A stretch of 64,000 bases of DNA from Holothuria scabra (lineage: Eukaryota; Echinodermata; Holothuroidea; Aspidochirotida; Holothuriidae), in contig CM074179.1 in assembly GCA_037179385.1 (NCBI GenBank), positions 37,747,224 to 37,811,223 of the forward strand. The letters run 5' to 3'. A program made the translations under genes and the position numbers. Within the stretch, counting starts at the first letter, position 1; every line of letters begins with the position of its first letter. Shown here in pieces: positions 23,540 through 36,677 of this stretch. The notes beneath the pieces were generated by a model. The model was not told the origin of the DNA and searched no databases. It saw only the letters and a list, made by a program, of their open reading frames with translations.

Positions 23540-24299
23540 CTGGGGCGTAGCCAGTATGTAGCACTGTCGGCCCGGGGCGACACTTTTTTGGCTAAGTCGT
23601 CTTTAAAAAAAGAGCACATATGAAAATGGAACGTCTAAAAATGAAAGGAAACTTCAAAATTGCCGTTTCTGTCCACTAAAATCTTGTTGTTTTGAAACAA
23701 TCATGACTCTACAACGCTTCCACCAGGGACCCTCCTTATCATGTCACAGCCCAAAAAATGAAATCGTCTGAAATCGTGTTTAAGCTCTTTATTTTCGTAG
23801 GGGCCGGGGTGAGGTACAAATAGAGTCATAGAGGCCATCTTATGTAATCTGGGAGGGTCTGTGGAACCAAAATTTTCTCGGTGCGCTCCGCGCCAACTCG
23901 TGGTGGCGCTCCGCTTAGATGGTTTCCCGTGTCATCTGGGTTTGAACCCAAATAAACAGCAGTGTAAGCTTAAGACACCATGGCGAGAGACGTATCAGAT
24001 ATTCTTCGCCACCGCACTCTCACTGTTCTTTATTCGGTTTTCTCCTAGAAGTGAGAACTATGAAATAAAAAAAAAATAGCAGTTTTGAGAGGGTTTCCAT
24101 TAGGTTCAAACAGAGTCTTAGAGGCCATTTCCTGCGATCTGGCTGGTCTGTGATGCAAAACACTTTTGCCGTACGCTCCGCTCCAACTCATGGTGGCGCT
24201 CCGCTTATGGTCTCCCGTGTCATCTGCCCTTTTATACCAACATCCTTGCGGCGCCCCTGCTTCATGCCTACAACTTTTAAAATCCTGGCTACGCCCCTG
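23540..24299. mobile_element. GGCGTAGC-ended element with two modules
   Basis: The ends are CTGGGGCGTAGCCAG and, reversed, CAGGGGCGTAGCCAG. Inside are two copies of GCTCCGC(G/T)CCAACTC(G/A)TGGTGG, near 23884 and 24175. They are about 290 bp apart and each is preceded by 'GAGTC(A/T)TAGAGGCCAT'. Target duplications were not identified. Confidence 0.6.
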
Positions 24300-27200
24300 C
24301 CAAATTCACCAATCACAACATCAGACCACCATTAACGATATTTTTTTTATTAAATTTAAATCTGTGTATGATTGTGGTACAAAATTCAAGTCATAAAAAT
24401 CTTGTTAAGTCAGGTACCTTTTTCCAAAGTCCTCTAGACCCTCTGGCAAAAGACCAATGAGCAAAAGAAAACTTTAAAACTGCTTCCCGAAAGAGTTATT
24501 ACGTCCACTGAATCAAGATAGCATGGTTGTTCCTTAAAAACGGTAGGGTACATCACGTCATGCAATTAATTAGTGATACTGCACTTGCCCATTGATTTCC
24601 TAGTCACATAAACCATGAATGCAGGCTACTAGCATGGACGAGACAGTAGTTTAAAGCCTGGATCTAGAAATCCTGATCTGTACACTTCAGTAAGCCATGG
24701 AGCTGTTCCAATGCAGTACTTCCAAGTAAATATTTGGTAGCAGCCAACGTCTGTGGTATATATCCTCACAAACATTTCACGATTTCTTTTAGAAGTGATT
24801 AACAGACTTTCCTTAGATGAATAATCCACAATGTTGCAGTTGGCGTCGTTAGATGGGTGTTCAGAGTAATTCAGTGTAATCATACAGCGAAAATATTATC
24901 ACGAAGTCCTCTCATTTTCCCCACCATTCTGTAAGTCTTTTCACCTGTTGGTAAAATTCAAGTCTTGTATTAAAGACTGGAATGGTAAATTTAGTATGAT
25001 GAACATGCCCTCCAGACCCACCCACCCCCCAAAAATTTGGGGGACTCCCCCCCCAAAATTGGGGCACTTCCCCCAAAAATTTGGGGGGGGGTGTCGTCGG
25101 GTGTGGATAATTTTTTTTTAATTGTGCATGGAACTGCCTAACGGCAATCAATTCTTACCTTATTACTTCTTCTAAACTATCATGTGGCGAAGTTTCAGTT
25201 CGTCGTCGATCCATGACTGTTTCATGGATATATTCGGTTAAAAAAGCTTACCTGTTTTCCGTCTCTCAATAAAAAAATCCTAGTTTCCCCAAGCAATGAC
25301 CAAAAACCTCACCCGACCCCTCATTCGAGAGCCTTTCTGGGATCCAGAAAGATACAACCATAGGCCCCCCTACACACTTTTTCCAGAACTTAGCATTTTT
25401 ACGTCTTAGTCTGGTTGCTCTTGCTACAGAAATACAAACTGGAACCGACAGAGCTACGCGAGTGATACTTAATTAAGTTGTATAATGTTAAACAGGCTTG
25501 TCATATTCTGCATTGAAAACTTAATAAAAAGAATATTATTCCGGTAAGTATCTCAGCGCTGCTTTTCGACACGCTTCGCGCGCACCCGTTTTAAATATTT
25601 CATGATTCGGGGTTACTTCTTGTAGAGCACCTTTTGCATTGTCACTGAAATTTATCTCCAGATCCCGGGCCCTACACAGCTGAAGCTCTAGCGTAACTAG
25701 TGAAAGGTGGTGGCAGTGAGGCAGTCGTTTTCTAGTCCCCTCCTCTGACCAAGTGCCCCCAAGCTTTCTGAAAGGACGATCATCTTATTTGACCCCGGCC
25801 TAATCTGGTGCGCCACTAATTTTGGGCTGAAGTGAAAAGGGACCCATCCTTTCTCTTATCTCCATTAATTTATCTACTGAGATGTCTCCAAAGTCCATTT
25901 TCGGCGTGTTCTGCGCGTCTCATCACATATAAGTACTCTATAGGAAACCAACGGTGCGTTTTTGCTTCTAACAAATATCATCAGGGGTCACCCTTATTCA
26001 ACTGTAGTGAAAAGAGACAACTCTTTGTCTAATTTTATTTCAATTTCATCACTGAGATAAAGTAAAGATTCTTTTTCTTTAGAGGGCCACCTTTATTCAG
26101 CTGAAGTGGCCCATCCTTTCTCTGATTTTAATTCACTTTCATTACTGAAATGTCTTAAACTTTAATTTTTTCGGCGCGATTTTGGCACCCCATGATAGAC
26201 AAGGGCTGAATTCACATCACATGCAAAGCCCCCTAGCTTTCTGAAAAGACGATCTGGGGCACCAAGGAGGGAGCCCCTGAAGAACCTCAATTTAAAGTTA
26301 TCCATTCTCCCTCCCCGCACTCTCTACATTATCGATTCCGGCCGACTTTAATCATACGGAATAGGATATAATTGGAAAAAGTCAAATTGTGATATTTGTT
26401 TTCTCTTAAGTGCCCATCTTATGTAATTTACAGTTGAAGATAAAATGCATCATTTTAAAGCCTACAATTCGTTAATACCCAGGAGCTTCCGAGGGCTTCG
26501 CTCCCTGGATCCTCAACGGGGCTTTTCCCCTGAACCCACCAGGGGCCCTAAGGCGGCCCCCTAGACTCGACGCCGTTAGGGGGAACGCTTGGCGCTCCCA
26601 CAGGCGCCTTCGGCGCCCGTTTGGTTGCCTGCCCGAATTTGCTCCCCCACTTTCAGAGATCGAACCCCGCCCCTGAATACAACACTAGGTATACCGAATT
26701 TGTTTTTAAATCGTGGAACCGTTTCCAATACCAAAAACATATCGACATTCCACTGTGGCACAGTTACGTGATCATCGATGGACAAAATAGGTCAGTATTC
26801 ATTCATTTCTGAATTCTCATTTCATATGATATATGGCGGATTCCGGGATTAGGCGAGTTCGGTAAATTCTGAATGTGATTCGTCGAACTGAACACATTGC
26901 CTAGGCCTATCTGCAGTAGACGAATAATGTAGGCTATATATGGGGATCGGAATTTGTTGAATTTTCCGTGTTTTCCCACCGACTTAGATATTTAGAACGT
27001 TGCGGGAGTGAATTCCAGTGTAAATAACAAAATTATCTCCCGTTCTGTGTGGTGATTTTTGAAAACATCTGTGAATTTTGAGAAAATTTGAAAATACCTC
27101 ACAATACCCATTGTAGACGCAGGGCTAGAGGTATGCCCTGCCCAGGCCCTAGGCTAGACTAGACCTTGCCTAGAGCTAGGCGCTTGCATGGAATCTTGGT

Positions 27201-28811
27201 TTCATATAGGGTTCTACTATATTTTAACTAGACTAATATAGGGCTGCTCCATCTATCACTATTCGCGCCTGTGAATCCAGGGCTGCATTTCCATCAGTCA
27301 TTTCCGCTCAACCTTCCTCACAGCCAGGCCACAGTGACACTAACATTGAGCACAGTATTATCAGCTCGCCTCAGTTATAGTCAGTTCGTAGCAGTACGAG
27401 TTGGCGTTTTACGCTACATAATCCTTCGTGATTTTACCAGTACAACACTGTGGCCTAGTTTAAGTCTAGCCCAGGTGCCAGTATTTCTAACAGGAATCAG
27501 TCATTTCATCCAAGCTGTGTTTTAGTGTAAAACAGTATAGTCACCGTCAGGACATTGGTTCATAATTGTGGACAGACTCATTATTGGTGGAGTGAACCAA
27601 ATTAAAAACCGACTACATTTTGAACTGTGAGTGTTTGTCACTTAATACAGTTGCAATTGTGTTAGGGGTCAAATTTATATGTGAGTCCATCATTCATAGG
27701 CTATGTGTTCTCAAGGAGAATATAATGATTAAAATTATCCCTCCGAGATACAGTTAATCAAACGCCTGATTTCCTCTCTTGGTATGCACCAGATTGCGCC
27801 ATTTTAAAATGAAAAATTGCAAAGCTCCCACCATGGGATGGGCCCCTCCCATACCCACCCCCTTCTGCTACTTCGTAGCCTCGTCCACAACAATTTCCTT
27901 GAATTTCAAAACGCAACCCCTTTGAAAAAAAAAAGCTGGTGACGGCCCTGAATTCTCTTCCTTTTCAATCATCTTCTCCTGTTTCTACCTCTTCATCATC
28001 TTAATTCTTTCTTTATTTTTTTTTTTTTCAAAAGGGTGGGTACAGCTGACCTTGGCGCAAACCTTTAGGGGTTCCTTTACTTCCCATGGTAGATGCCCTG
28101 CGGCGTATCTGCACTAAGTAGATTCCTGAATGGTGAACTATACCTCTAAATATAACTTTGCATACAACCGCCAGGAGGTACTAGAGAATTAGGGTCAAGT
28201 TACTGGATGGTCAAGGTACTTGACCCAGTCTTTCGGAAGGGAGTAGTTTTAGGATGCCCTACTCGCCTCCACATAAAAGTCCTTCTGCATTTATACCATG
28301 CACAAGGAACAAACATACAGGTACTTTCATTTTGTATTTCAGAGGCATTCGAAGTAACGGCATCATCCGGGGGAGCTCGGTAATAGTCTCGTGTTTTTAA
28401 ATTTTAACATAACTGTTATGTGTCTGTTGTGATGGAACATTGGAATACATGGTTCGGTTGTGAATTGTAATGGGGTCCCCCAGTGGCGCCATTTAAGACG
28501 GACTGGGATTACTACGGTTTTGCAAGGCGGCACTGCAATAGACTACTCATGGCACCGGATGCCTCGGCGAACGCGAAGGACCAGGCCCTGTCGGATGTGT
28601 TCCAGCGTGCGCGTTAGGGTCGGGGGGGGGGGGGTCCCGAAGCAATTCCTCGGTAGGGGATCCACGGAGCGAGCCCCCTGACGCTTCTTAGTTTAAGGGT
28701 ATTCTTGGGTTATTAAAATTATTATTTCAGGGTTATTCTATTGGTATGATCTAGTCCCCAAATAACTTGGCTAACTTTAAGAAAGAAGAAAGATTTTATT
28801 CAAGTAAGATT
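24300..28811. other. Unannotated intergenic DNA
   Basis: No supported gene was found. 25020-25095 is a near-palindromic C/G tract built from CCCCCAAAATT. 26460-26650 is GC-rich and shares 'GGGCTTCGC(A/T)CCCTGGA' phrases with 5955 and 8080, so it is a repeat relic. 27110-27250 is rich in CTAGGC/TAGACT words. Frames at 27271-27525 and 28460-28681 show no motif. Confidence 0.5.
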
Positions 28812-29033
28812 TTAATAGCGGAACCGGCTGTCATTTTGAAAATTTGGGGGATGGGGGTGGGAGACAGTTGAAAGCAGTTTATGGACAAGTAAATGAAACT
28901 TTTTCAAGGGAAATTGTAATCCAGCCGGAAAGGTTGCCTGGGCTGAGCACCACCTTGACTTGCGCAGACTGGGCGTACAGACAGTCAGAAATTTCATTTC
29001 CCAGATGTTTTCGATCATTTGTTTAATGAACAA
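28812..29033. other. Region open in several frames on both strands
   Basis: A plus-strand frame and two minus-strand frames overlap here. One minus frame reads VKVVLSPGNLSGWITISLEK and has a natural-looking composition. It could use an acceptor at CGCCCAG and ends in a stop near 28882. The plus frame is equally open. No homologue was recognised, so the coding strand cannot be chosen. Confidence 0.25.
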
Positions 29034-29164
29034 TTTGAGGAAAACTGCTGCCTTTTTGTGTCCTAATTATTTGAAATATATTGAATCATATGAAATGTGG
29101 TAGCTAGATACTCTGAAATTTATGATTTTTCCCCGTTGTTTTTAAAAAAGAACTTTTTATTTTG

Positions 29165-29510
29165 GGAAGCACACACTAGGGGAGCACCAGGTTTTCACAG
29201 GGGTACGTGCCCACGGTCCCGGGCGACCCAATTCCATTCTCCTCGAGAGGTCGGGAGTTAGGGTCCTGGCCAGATCATACCGAGGACTTTAAAAACGGAA
29301 CCTTCTCTCACTGTGCTTGGTGATCAGCATAAGGAATGGAGTAGGGAAAACAAGCCAGTGAGCCACAACTGGAAAAAAGGCTGTGACCGGTTCGACTTGA
29401 TCCAATCGGGTTCCATGAAAACTTTGCCTTGAAACGACATCGAACCTAAACTGCATCCTCCAAACGACGTAAACCACTGCGTACTGACGGGTCCACTTTG
29501 TCGTGAACTG
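29165..29510 (+). mobile_element. tRNA-derived SINE, diverged copy
   Basis: This aligns with 54150-54420 through CATAAGNA(A/C)TGGAGTAGGG(A/T)AAACAA and AGCCACAACTGGAAAA. The head region carries a B-box-like GGGAGTTAGGGTCCTGG in place of a Pol III B box. The 3' tail has diverged. Confidence 0.6.
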
Positions 29511-29903
29511 AACTGATTTCTACTTCTTTGTACTAGAAGGAATCAGTGGAACTGTAATACCTAACCGGAAATAAAACATGTTCTTTAATCACACAATGCT
29601 ATTATTTCACGTTTTTAAAACAATCGTTTTTCGAGAGTAGTTTCTGATGAGATGTTATACACATTGCCTAGTCCACCGAGCAGGTAATTGTGCCAATTTA
29701 ATCGTATAAGTTTATTCTTCTCATTACGTTTAACAGTCAGAATCAATCCGAGTTTAAGTAATTTAGTTACACGAGGCTTTACGGCTCAGTTTCTTACTGA
29801 CTGTTTCAAGTCCGGCTGACCTCGACATTTTTTTAGTTGCGGCGGCGTCGATCTGAGTATTAGAGACGAGGTTCTAAATTTACTTTTTTTTAGTTGATCT
29901 TAC
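29511..29903. other. Unannotated DNA
   Basis: Nothing was recognised between the SINE and the small minus-strand exon. This is possibly intron. Confidence 0.4.
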
Positions 29904-29957
29904 CTCCTTCTGATAGTCTTCATCAGTCATCAATCCACCACCGTACTTGGTTGTACG
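29904..29957 (-). CDS. Candidate 54-bp internal exon
   Basis: On the minus strand TTTATTTACAG precedes the exon and GTAAGAT follows it, both close to consensus. Only one frame is open, in phase 0 at both ends, reading TTKYGGGLMTDEDYQKE. It could belong to the LRR-like gene upstream (36619-43164), but the 59-bp exon there ends in phase 1, so at least one more exon would be needed between them. The 46-bp candidate at 30363-30408 ends in phase 0 and would fit directly. Function unknown. Confidence 0.4.
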
Positions 29958-30362
29958 CTGTAAATAAAACATAGCATGGCAGTCTTAGATATAATGTTAA
30001 CCAGTCTCACAGATGCATTTTCAAAGCAAGTACCTGAGCATTTTAAAAAATCATCTCCAGACAGTCCAACACATTCACGTCATGAATACTGAAGTATAAA
30101 GAATGGTTGTTTTATGAAAATAATTTCTGTCGTAGCCTATGTATATTGAAAACCACGGTGTGTCTAAAAATGAATATTAAATAAAAATAACAGAAAAGCT
30201 CTGGAAACTCGTTACCAGAACTTAAATGAAATCTCCATGTCCCTTCTTCATTTTTTCAGTAAATTTTTATCGATTTTGAGCCATTATAAACGGTGTTCGG
30301 GTGGATGATGAGTCGCTAGAAATTTGAGAATCATTATTCATGACCCACTTGAAATACCTTAC

Positions 30363-30408
30363 CACACTCGAATCACTTAACATTTGTAGCGCATGGACGT
30401 CACTCAGT
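30363..30408 (-). CDS. Candidate 46-bp internal exon
   Basis: The minus strand has AAG before and GTAAGG after this segment. The open frame, entered in phase 2, reads LSDVHALQMLSDSSV and leaves in phase 0, matching the next candidate at 29904-29957. The acceptor tract is weak, so support comes mainly from the clean donor and phase agreement. Confidence 0.28.
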
Positions 30409-31132
30409 CTTTACACTTGAAAGCGAAGGGGAGGGGGGGGGGGTGACCACTTATGTCGGTTATGGGGGGATGACCACTTCTTTTAAAATCCTACTGTGAT
30501 AAAATCGTAAACCCAGTAGATGTGTTTCAAAGGGGGGCATGCCTTACTCCTATCTCCAGATACCCCCAACAATCGGAGTCGATGCTGTGTGGGAATGGGA
30601 TACTAATGAGGTAGGAAAGGAGGCACACAAATCCCCCCCCCCCCCGGTGCCACTATCATGACAATTGCGAACAAGGGATTCGGGAAGATTGCGTGTCTCT
30701 GATTCATATGACGAAAAGAACATAAACGGGAATTGGAGTGTGCGGTACCCACTCAGTTTTGATTTCATTGAAAAGATTTAAAAATAAAAGTTAAACTACA
30801 CATCACGTAACACATTTCAGACAGAGGGTGGGGACTTATCTCAATTCTCGGGTAAGTGTAAGGTCTGTCCCCTGATCTCTCCCCACTACCTCATACTTTC
30901 ATGGTCTCAACTAAGCAGAACTGTTCTACGGTCAGTGAATTTGTGACTTAACAAGTGTTTCTTATGCTACAAAAGTGGAACTTCAGCAAGTTTGGGATAA
31001 CGACATGTTTTACAGAAACATGTGAAATCTCTTAGTAGAACACAGATACTGAATAAGCATATTTAGTGAACCATCATGAACACAGTGTTAACTTTCATTA
31101 ATTTTTTATTATTTTAGAAAAAAGTTCGTTAG
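30409..31132. other. Unannotated DNA, possibly intronic
   Basis: Two homopolymer tracts (G at about 30428-30442, C at about 30634-30645) lie here. No exon was recognised. Confidence 0.45.
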
Positions 31133-31262
31133 TTAGATGGAGTTTTATGGTCCAGTTTTCAACCAATTGGTTCAAGTCGAGCCGGCCACTGCATGCCTTT
31201 TTCCCAGTTGTGGCGAACTGGCTTGTTTTTTCTACAGTGCTCATGCTAAGCACCAAGTGTAA
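31133..31262 (-). mobile_element. SINE fragment, reversed
   Basis: TTAGTTAGATGGAGTTTTA at the left is the reversed 3' tail of the SINE at 54118-54420. The segments AACCAATTGGTTCAAGTCGA and GAACTGGCTTGTTTTTTCTA follow in the expected reversed order. The head is missing. Confidence 0.6.
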
Positions 31263-33424
31263 TGCGTGCTTGTTTAAAGTTACTTCCAGTGGCGTCCCCC
31301 ACTCAAGTCATTATTCTCATTTCCTACGATATTTGTGATCTGGTAGTACCCCCTGATAGTATGCAATATAAAAGGCGTGTTCATGACGTCATCCTTTAAC
31401 CAGGGAATTGTAACTCCTTCCTGCGGTGAAACACTACGATCTAGCTGGACGGCAAGTTTGTAAAAATAGTCAGGCATACACGCACATTAAGAAGAAAATT
31501 CTATTTCTAGTTATACACGATGAGAATAATACTTTATATTTATGCTACTAATGATAATCTCTCTCCAGTAAAGCCCCCACCCCTACTTAATAGGTTCTTA
31601 GTGGGCATCGTGATAGAATAATAATATGGATTGCAGTCCAGCTTAGTCGTCAGTGCACGAGTTCAATACATATCACTATTGCTCTGTATAATGATTTCAA
31701 TGGGAAACGGTTTTTTGTTTTTATTTTTTGAGGGAATGGACGGTGGGGGATGAGACGGTGAAGTAAAGTAAAAGATGATATTGTATGTTGAATTAATTAG
31801 GCCGTAAATATTTGTAGGTATTATACTTATTTTCCAACCTTAGTTTTATATATATATTTATATATTTTCAAGATGGGAATAAAGTTCTTCCTTAAAAAGA
31901 AAAAAAGATTTACCTATCTCATAAAAATGCAATTTATTAATGTACCTTATTATGGATGATGTCACAAATTATTCTCCACTTAACTTCGATTGCTAACCGA
32001 TTCGATACACCATCAATAATTTCACATCAGCGATGGCTATCTAAACCATTTGCATTATCGACAGTACATTGAATCGGTTTTCAATCCAAGTTAAGACATG
32101 GCATTCTATGACTTTATCCTGAACCCAGCAAAGGTTCTACTGCATTTACATGAAACAGTACATCATCCAGAAGAATTACAATCGTAAAAAAATTTAAGAA
32201 GCGATCGAACAAAATATTCATAAAAATGTTAAAATTTACATTTGATATGATTATCCTTAGTTCGTACATTTTTGGTAAAATAATTAGAAATAATCATGAA
32301 GATCAGCAACATGGTAAATACTACTGACATTCCCATTTGAAATAGTTTCTGCACGATGAAGTCCTATTTCTGGGAATTCCAGGGGATTTTAGCCACCCTG
32401 CTGTCGTTGAACAGTAGGAAATTTTCTAGCTGAAGTAAACATTCAAACATATATAGATTGTGAAGGAGTAACGTGTGGTTGGTTTTTAGATAATTAAATG
32501 CAGAATTTAGGTTTCAAACGAACACACTCTACATTCAAAAGAGGAAAAGTCACTCCAAAAAAGTTTCCAGGATAACCACTCCTTAGTAACACTAAATTTA
32601 ACCCAAAATAAAGTGAAAACACTCACAATGCTCTCAGCTTCTTATTTCTCTTCAGAGTATTTTAATAATATTATAGGACTTCTTTATAATTGCATATTCA
32701 GGTAAGCGAATCAGTCTCTCTTAGTAAAGTTTACATAGAGGAGGAAAAAATATTGCTACATGACTCTTAAGGCTACGCCTAAATTTTCTACCTCGTCCTC
32801 AAGACACATCTTACAGTGACATTTCATTTTTCGACCTCAAGTCCAGACTTTTGTTTTTTTTACAAAACAGCTTTTACAAAGCTGCTTTACTTTATTCTCT
32901 GATTCGCCTCACGAGCACTCATTGTTTTATTTTTTTTTATATCAACCCTTTGCAACGGTGTAACCTGGGAACGATGGTGGGCGTCTCCTCTTCTTACCAA
33001 AATGAAGAACACAAAGACAACAGTGGTAAAGTCCTTAGAATCAAATAGAGCAGATTTTGCGTCCAGTCAACCCCCTAGAAGCCATTTTTTCAAGAGGAGG
33101 TAAACATCCCCCACTTACGCCCTCCTCCAGCAAGGTGGTGATTATTTATCACTTCACTTACCCCTGCTAAATGCAATTCTAACTACGCCCTTGATTAGTT
33201 AGCAAATTTAGAACGTCATGCAGACTGATAAAAATCTGCATGTAACCTAAATGAAGCTTCTGGAAATTCTTATACAAACTACTAGGATGACCAAATTCAT
33301 TGCTCTTTCTTTTCGGGGGGGGGGGGGGGGCGCTTTTTATACGCAATCCCGTTAACTAGTTCATTATATATTGGTCAACAGCGCTGGTAACTTTTACCGT
33401 GGTGGCTTAAACTAGGGCAGAGAT
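31263..33424. other. Unannotated DNA, possibly intronic
   Basis: This stretch is AT-rich with no recognisable exon. AACTACGCCCTTG at 33181-33193 looks like a solo GGCGTAGC-type transposon end. A G16 tract is at 33315-33330. Confidence 0.45.
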
Positions 33425-33930
33425 GTAATCTCCAGCAAACTGCTCAAAGTTACTATTATAAACAAGTGCATTCAAATATTGTTTACTTAGTAAAAATGTT
33501 TTTGAGGAGAACTTCCTGTAGATATCCCGGCTATGATAATCACTGTTTGTAATACTTTATTCTCATAGCCACATCCAACATCGACGGGGTACAGGGGTTG
33601 AAAAGGCATTTATCAGTAAATAAGACCAGCAGCAAACTCCTCAGAATTATCACTAGAACCAACGTATTTAAATATTGTTTACTTAGTAGCATTTTTTTGA
33701 GGAGCATTTCTTGTAAAAATCCCCGGCCTTGATAATGACTGATAGAAATACTTAAGCTACATCCAACATAGACGGGATACCAGGGTAACTATAGCATTTT
33801 CCAGTAGATTAGATCACCAGAACCAACGTATTAAACGTACATTATTTACTTGGATACATTTTTGGAAGAACTTCATCTGGATATCTAAAAGTAAACCAGG
33901 CCATAATAAACCATGTTTGGAATACTTTAT
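33425..33930 (+). repeat. Three diverged ~170-200 bp tandem units
   Basis: The block AA(A/T)TATTGTTTACTTAGTA starts at about 33473 and 33669, and a weaker third copy is near 33837. Each unit also has TTTTGAGGAG(A/C)A(A/T)TTC and 'CACATCCAACATCGACGGG'-like parts. Spacings are about 196 and 167 bp. Confidence 0.65.
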
Positions 33931-35424
33931 ACGCGTATTGCTCCATCAAGTATCCACAGTTCCTTTTTGCTTTTCACTGATGTCAAGGTTTTCAACACAA
34001 CAACAAATAATTGTCAGTTTTTGCATGTTGAAAAACTGCAAGATTTCATTTAATTCTTTCACTTTGCGTGGAGATTGGGTGGCGATGCAAATTATGCGTG
34101 TTTTGTGTAGTTTATCGTTCACGAAAATCCAAACTTATTCCTTCTTCCAACATGGACAATTTACATGGATCCGATTACACAGTGGAGAGGGCAGACATTG
34201 AGATGTATCCTAGACAAGGCCCAGGGTGTAACTTGGGATGAGATATACACTGCAACTTTGGATAAAAACTTGAACGTTAAGATGCGAGATAGTGCAATAA
34301 TTGAAAAATGACTAATCACTGAATCACATAAAATGAATCTAAAATAAAGCAACAAACTGGAAGGTTGTACGAATATTTTCACAGAAATCAGACTAAAGAC
34401 TTCAACAAAGTCTTCCAAAGTTTAAGTTTACTTGAAAAAAAGATCGTCAAGGCATTTTTTACTCATCCTTTTTGTAGTTTTCCAGGAGAAACTCAAAATT
34501 GTTCTATCTTACAATTATTCCGCAGGAATTACGTAAACCAACAAATTTAAGATTAAACCTTGAAACCTATAATCACGCGGCATTTCTATTACAGTCTAAG
34601 GAGTATATTACCTTTGTCATATAGCGTTGACGTTTTTTCATTGAAAACACTCGATTTCTTTTTTCTTTTTACTTTTTTGCATGCTTTTTAAAAAAAGTGA
34701 AATTCCCCATGAACATTCCATAATATTATTTTCATATAAAAAGTATTAAAAATATTTTCATCCTTTATAACCCTTCATTGATGACATGGATAGGATTGTA
34801 CAAGTGAAATTACAGAAGCGTATATAGCCACTTCAGCAGATACCGGCTTTAACAGAGGGTATAACAGTTTATTCAATATCTCACTCTTGTTACGGCTGAA
34901 ATGCATTTTCCTTACCGGGGATTTCCCGGACAGACAACAAACGCGCTGCCATCATTGAACAATAAAGTAATTTCCGGTTAAAGTAAATAAACATGTCTAC
35001 ATAGAATGTTATTTGATCGACAGCTCGAACAGGTGATCTTTAACGTAAAGTTAGCCCGCGGGGCGGACAACATTTTTTTCACCCAGCTCGTCGCTACGAA
35101 TCTGAGGGGAGGCAGCCTTAGAGGGCGGCCGAAACCAGAGGGGGCACGCAGGCTAACGTAAAGTACGCTTTTTAACAGGTGGAGGGAACAGGTGGAGAGA
35201 AGGGTTTGGTTAGAATAATGAGAAGAAATTGAAAAGAGATGTGAAGTTTGGCTAGTTCATTGTACGATCGAGTAACTAAAAAATAAACATACAATAGCGA
35301 CTTACAGTTTTTACATAAGCCTGAAACAAGGCTGCCTAAAAAAACGCACACACACACACCTAAAATATCAGCTTATCAACGAACAAATGCAGTTACACTG
35401 AAAAATCAAGGGTGAACTTAGTTA
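33931..35424. other. Unannotated DNA, possibly intronic
   Basis: No convincing exon was found. A 30-bp microexon-like segment at about 35313-35342 on the minus strand (TTTTTTTAG before, GTAAGTCGC after) is open in more than one phase and cannot be confirmed. Confidence 0.4.
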
Positions 35425-35735
35425 TTCTTTAATAGAGTGAAATGTGTGAATTCACTCCATTAGAGTCATTAGAGGGTGAATTCAATCCAAGACGGATGAA
35501 ATTCACTCTAAAAAGGTGAACTTTCTCTACAAAAGAGCGAAATTTTCCTTTGATGTTGGGTGCCTACGGTGATAACTCTTTAAAGAGGTGATCGTTGGAG
35601 GAACTCGTGCAACGGTGAATTTTCACAGACTGCTCTTCCTTGAGCAAATTTCACTCTTCTTAGAATGTTGTGAATTAACTCTCCAATTCGTACTTTTCAC
35701 TCTATTAGAGAGTGACGATCTCTCTTTTGATTTTA
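35425..35735. repeat. Dense GTGAATTTCACTC-type palindromic words
   Basis: GTGAA(A)TT(T)CAC(T)C and AGAGTGA variants occur many times in both orientations, giving several small inverted repeats. This looks like a decayed MITE, although no full termini were fixed. Confidence 0.45.
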
Positions 35736-35786
35736 GAACGTAATATGAAGAAGCAACGTCACACCTGGTCCTACAGATCGTTATTT

Positions 35787-35995
35787 TGGTAGATGGTGTT
35801 TAAAGGCTCGGTTTCTAACCAATTGGGTTTAGTCTAGCAGACCACATTTTTTTTATTGGTGGTTCAGTGGCTTCTTCCTAATCCATTGCCCATGCACATA
35901 AGCAATAAGGCTCTACCTTCAAAGTATTCGGTATGACCCAAACCTTCAGTCCACCCGAGGGCAAGTCAGATGCTCTAACCAAGCAAGTTATCAAA
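35787..35995 (-). mobile_element. SINE fragment, reversed
   Basis: TAGATGGTGTTTAAAGGCTC, TAACCAATTGGGTTTAGTC and the later CATTGCCCATGCACATAAGC repeat the reversed order of the SINE at 54118-54420. Shorter tails of the same family are at 37072-37125 and 38795-38850. Confidence 0.55.
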
Positions 35996-36618
35996 AATCT
36001 TTATACATTCGGCATGTTCAGGCATCGCAGTAATGACATCTTTTTTCTCTCTCTCTCTTTCTCTCCGTTTTCCTACTTGATTAACTACTTAAAAATTAGT
36101 TTTATGGACTTAAAATAAATTTATATGCGTTTTGGATTGGTGACCAATCGAACGTCCTATTGGTCACTAATTCTACTGTTTAAGATTTAAACTCCAATAT
36201 TTTTAATCACACGATTTAACAGAATACATATTTTATTTTATTTTGTTTTCTTTTTTTGGGGGGGGGGGGGGGGCATTTTAATGCTCAGAAAACAATTCCA
36301 AAACCCCAATTTAATTGAACGATGCACACTGGCTGATCGATGCATAAGTCAATGTCTTCTTTATGTTCACCACTTTAATTCATCTAACAATTAAATAAGG
36401 AACCGCTGTACGGAATATTTTCTGTTGAAACCTTCCTGTATATTGTAACAATAATACGACGTATTTTTTCTTTCATTTGACAAGAATGTATCGATAATAA
36501 ATGTGATAAAATTACTCGCCCTAGGGTTATCATGTACAAGCAAACGTAAAGGTCCGTCCATATATGTCTGTAATATCATTACTGGATTGAAAATTTGTGA
36601 AGTAAAACAAACACTTAC
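35996..36618. other. Unannotated intronic or intergenic DNA
   Basis: A G16 tract is at 36258-36273. No exon was recognised. Confidence 0.45.
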
Positions 36619-36677
36619 CTCCCATTGACCTGACTGTAGATTCAGTTGATAATCTTTTACAAAAGCAATCCAGATAA
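36619..36677 (-). CDS. LRR-like gene, 59-bp exon
   Basis: On the minus strand TTTATTTCAG precedes the exon and GTAAGTG follows it, both strong. The single open frame needs one base from the previous exon, and the exon at 42947-43164 leaves exactly two. The join makes an isoleucine codon and reads CLALKDL-I-YLDCF across the junction, which fits the LxxLxLxxC spacing of a leucine-rich repeat. The exon leaves in phase 1. The phase match and the LRR-like junction are seen directly. Membership of a larger receptor, for example an NLR-type protein, is inference. The next exon is unknown. Confidence 0.6.
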
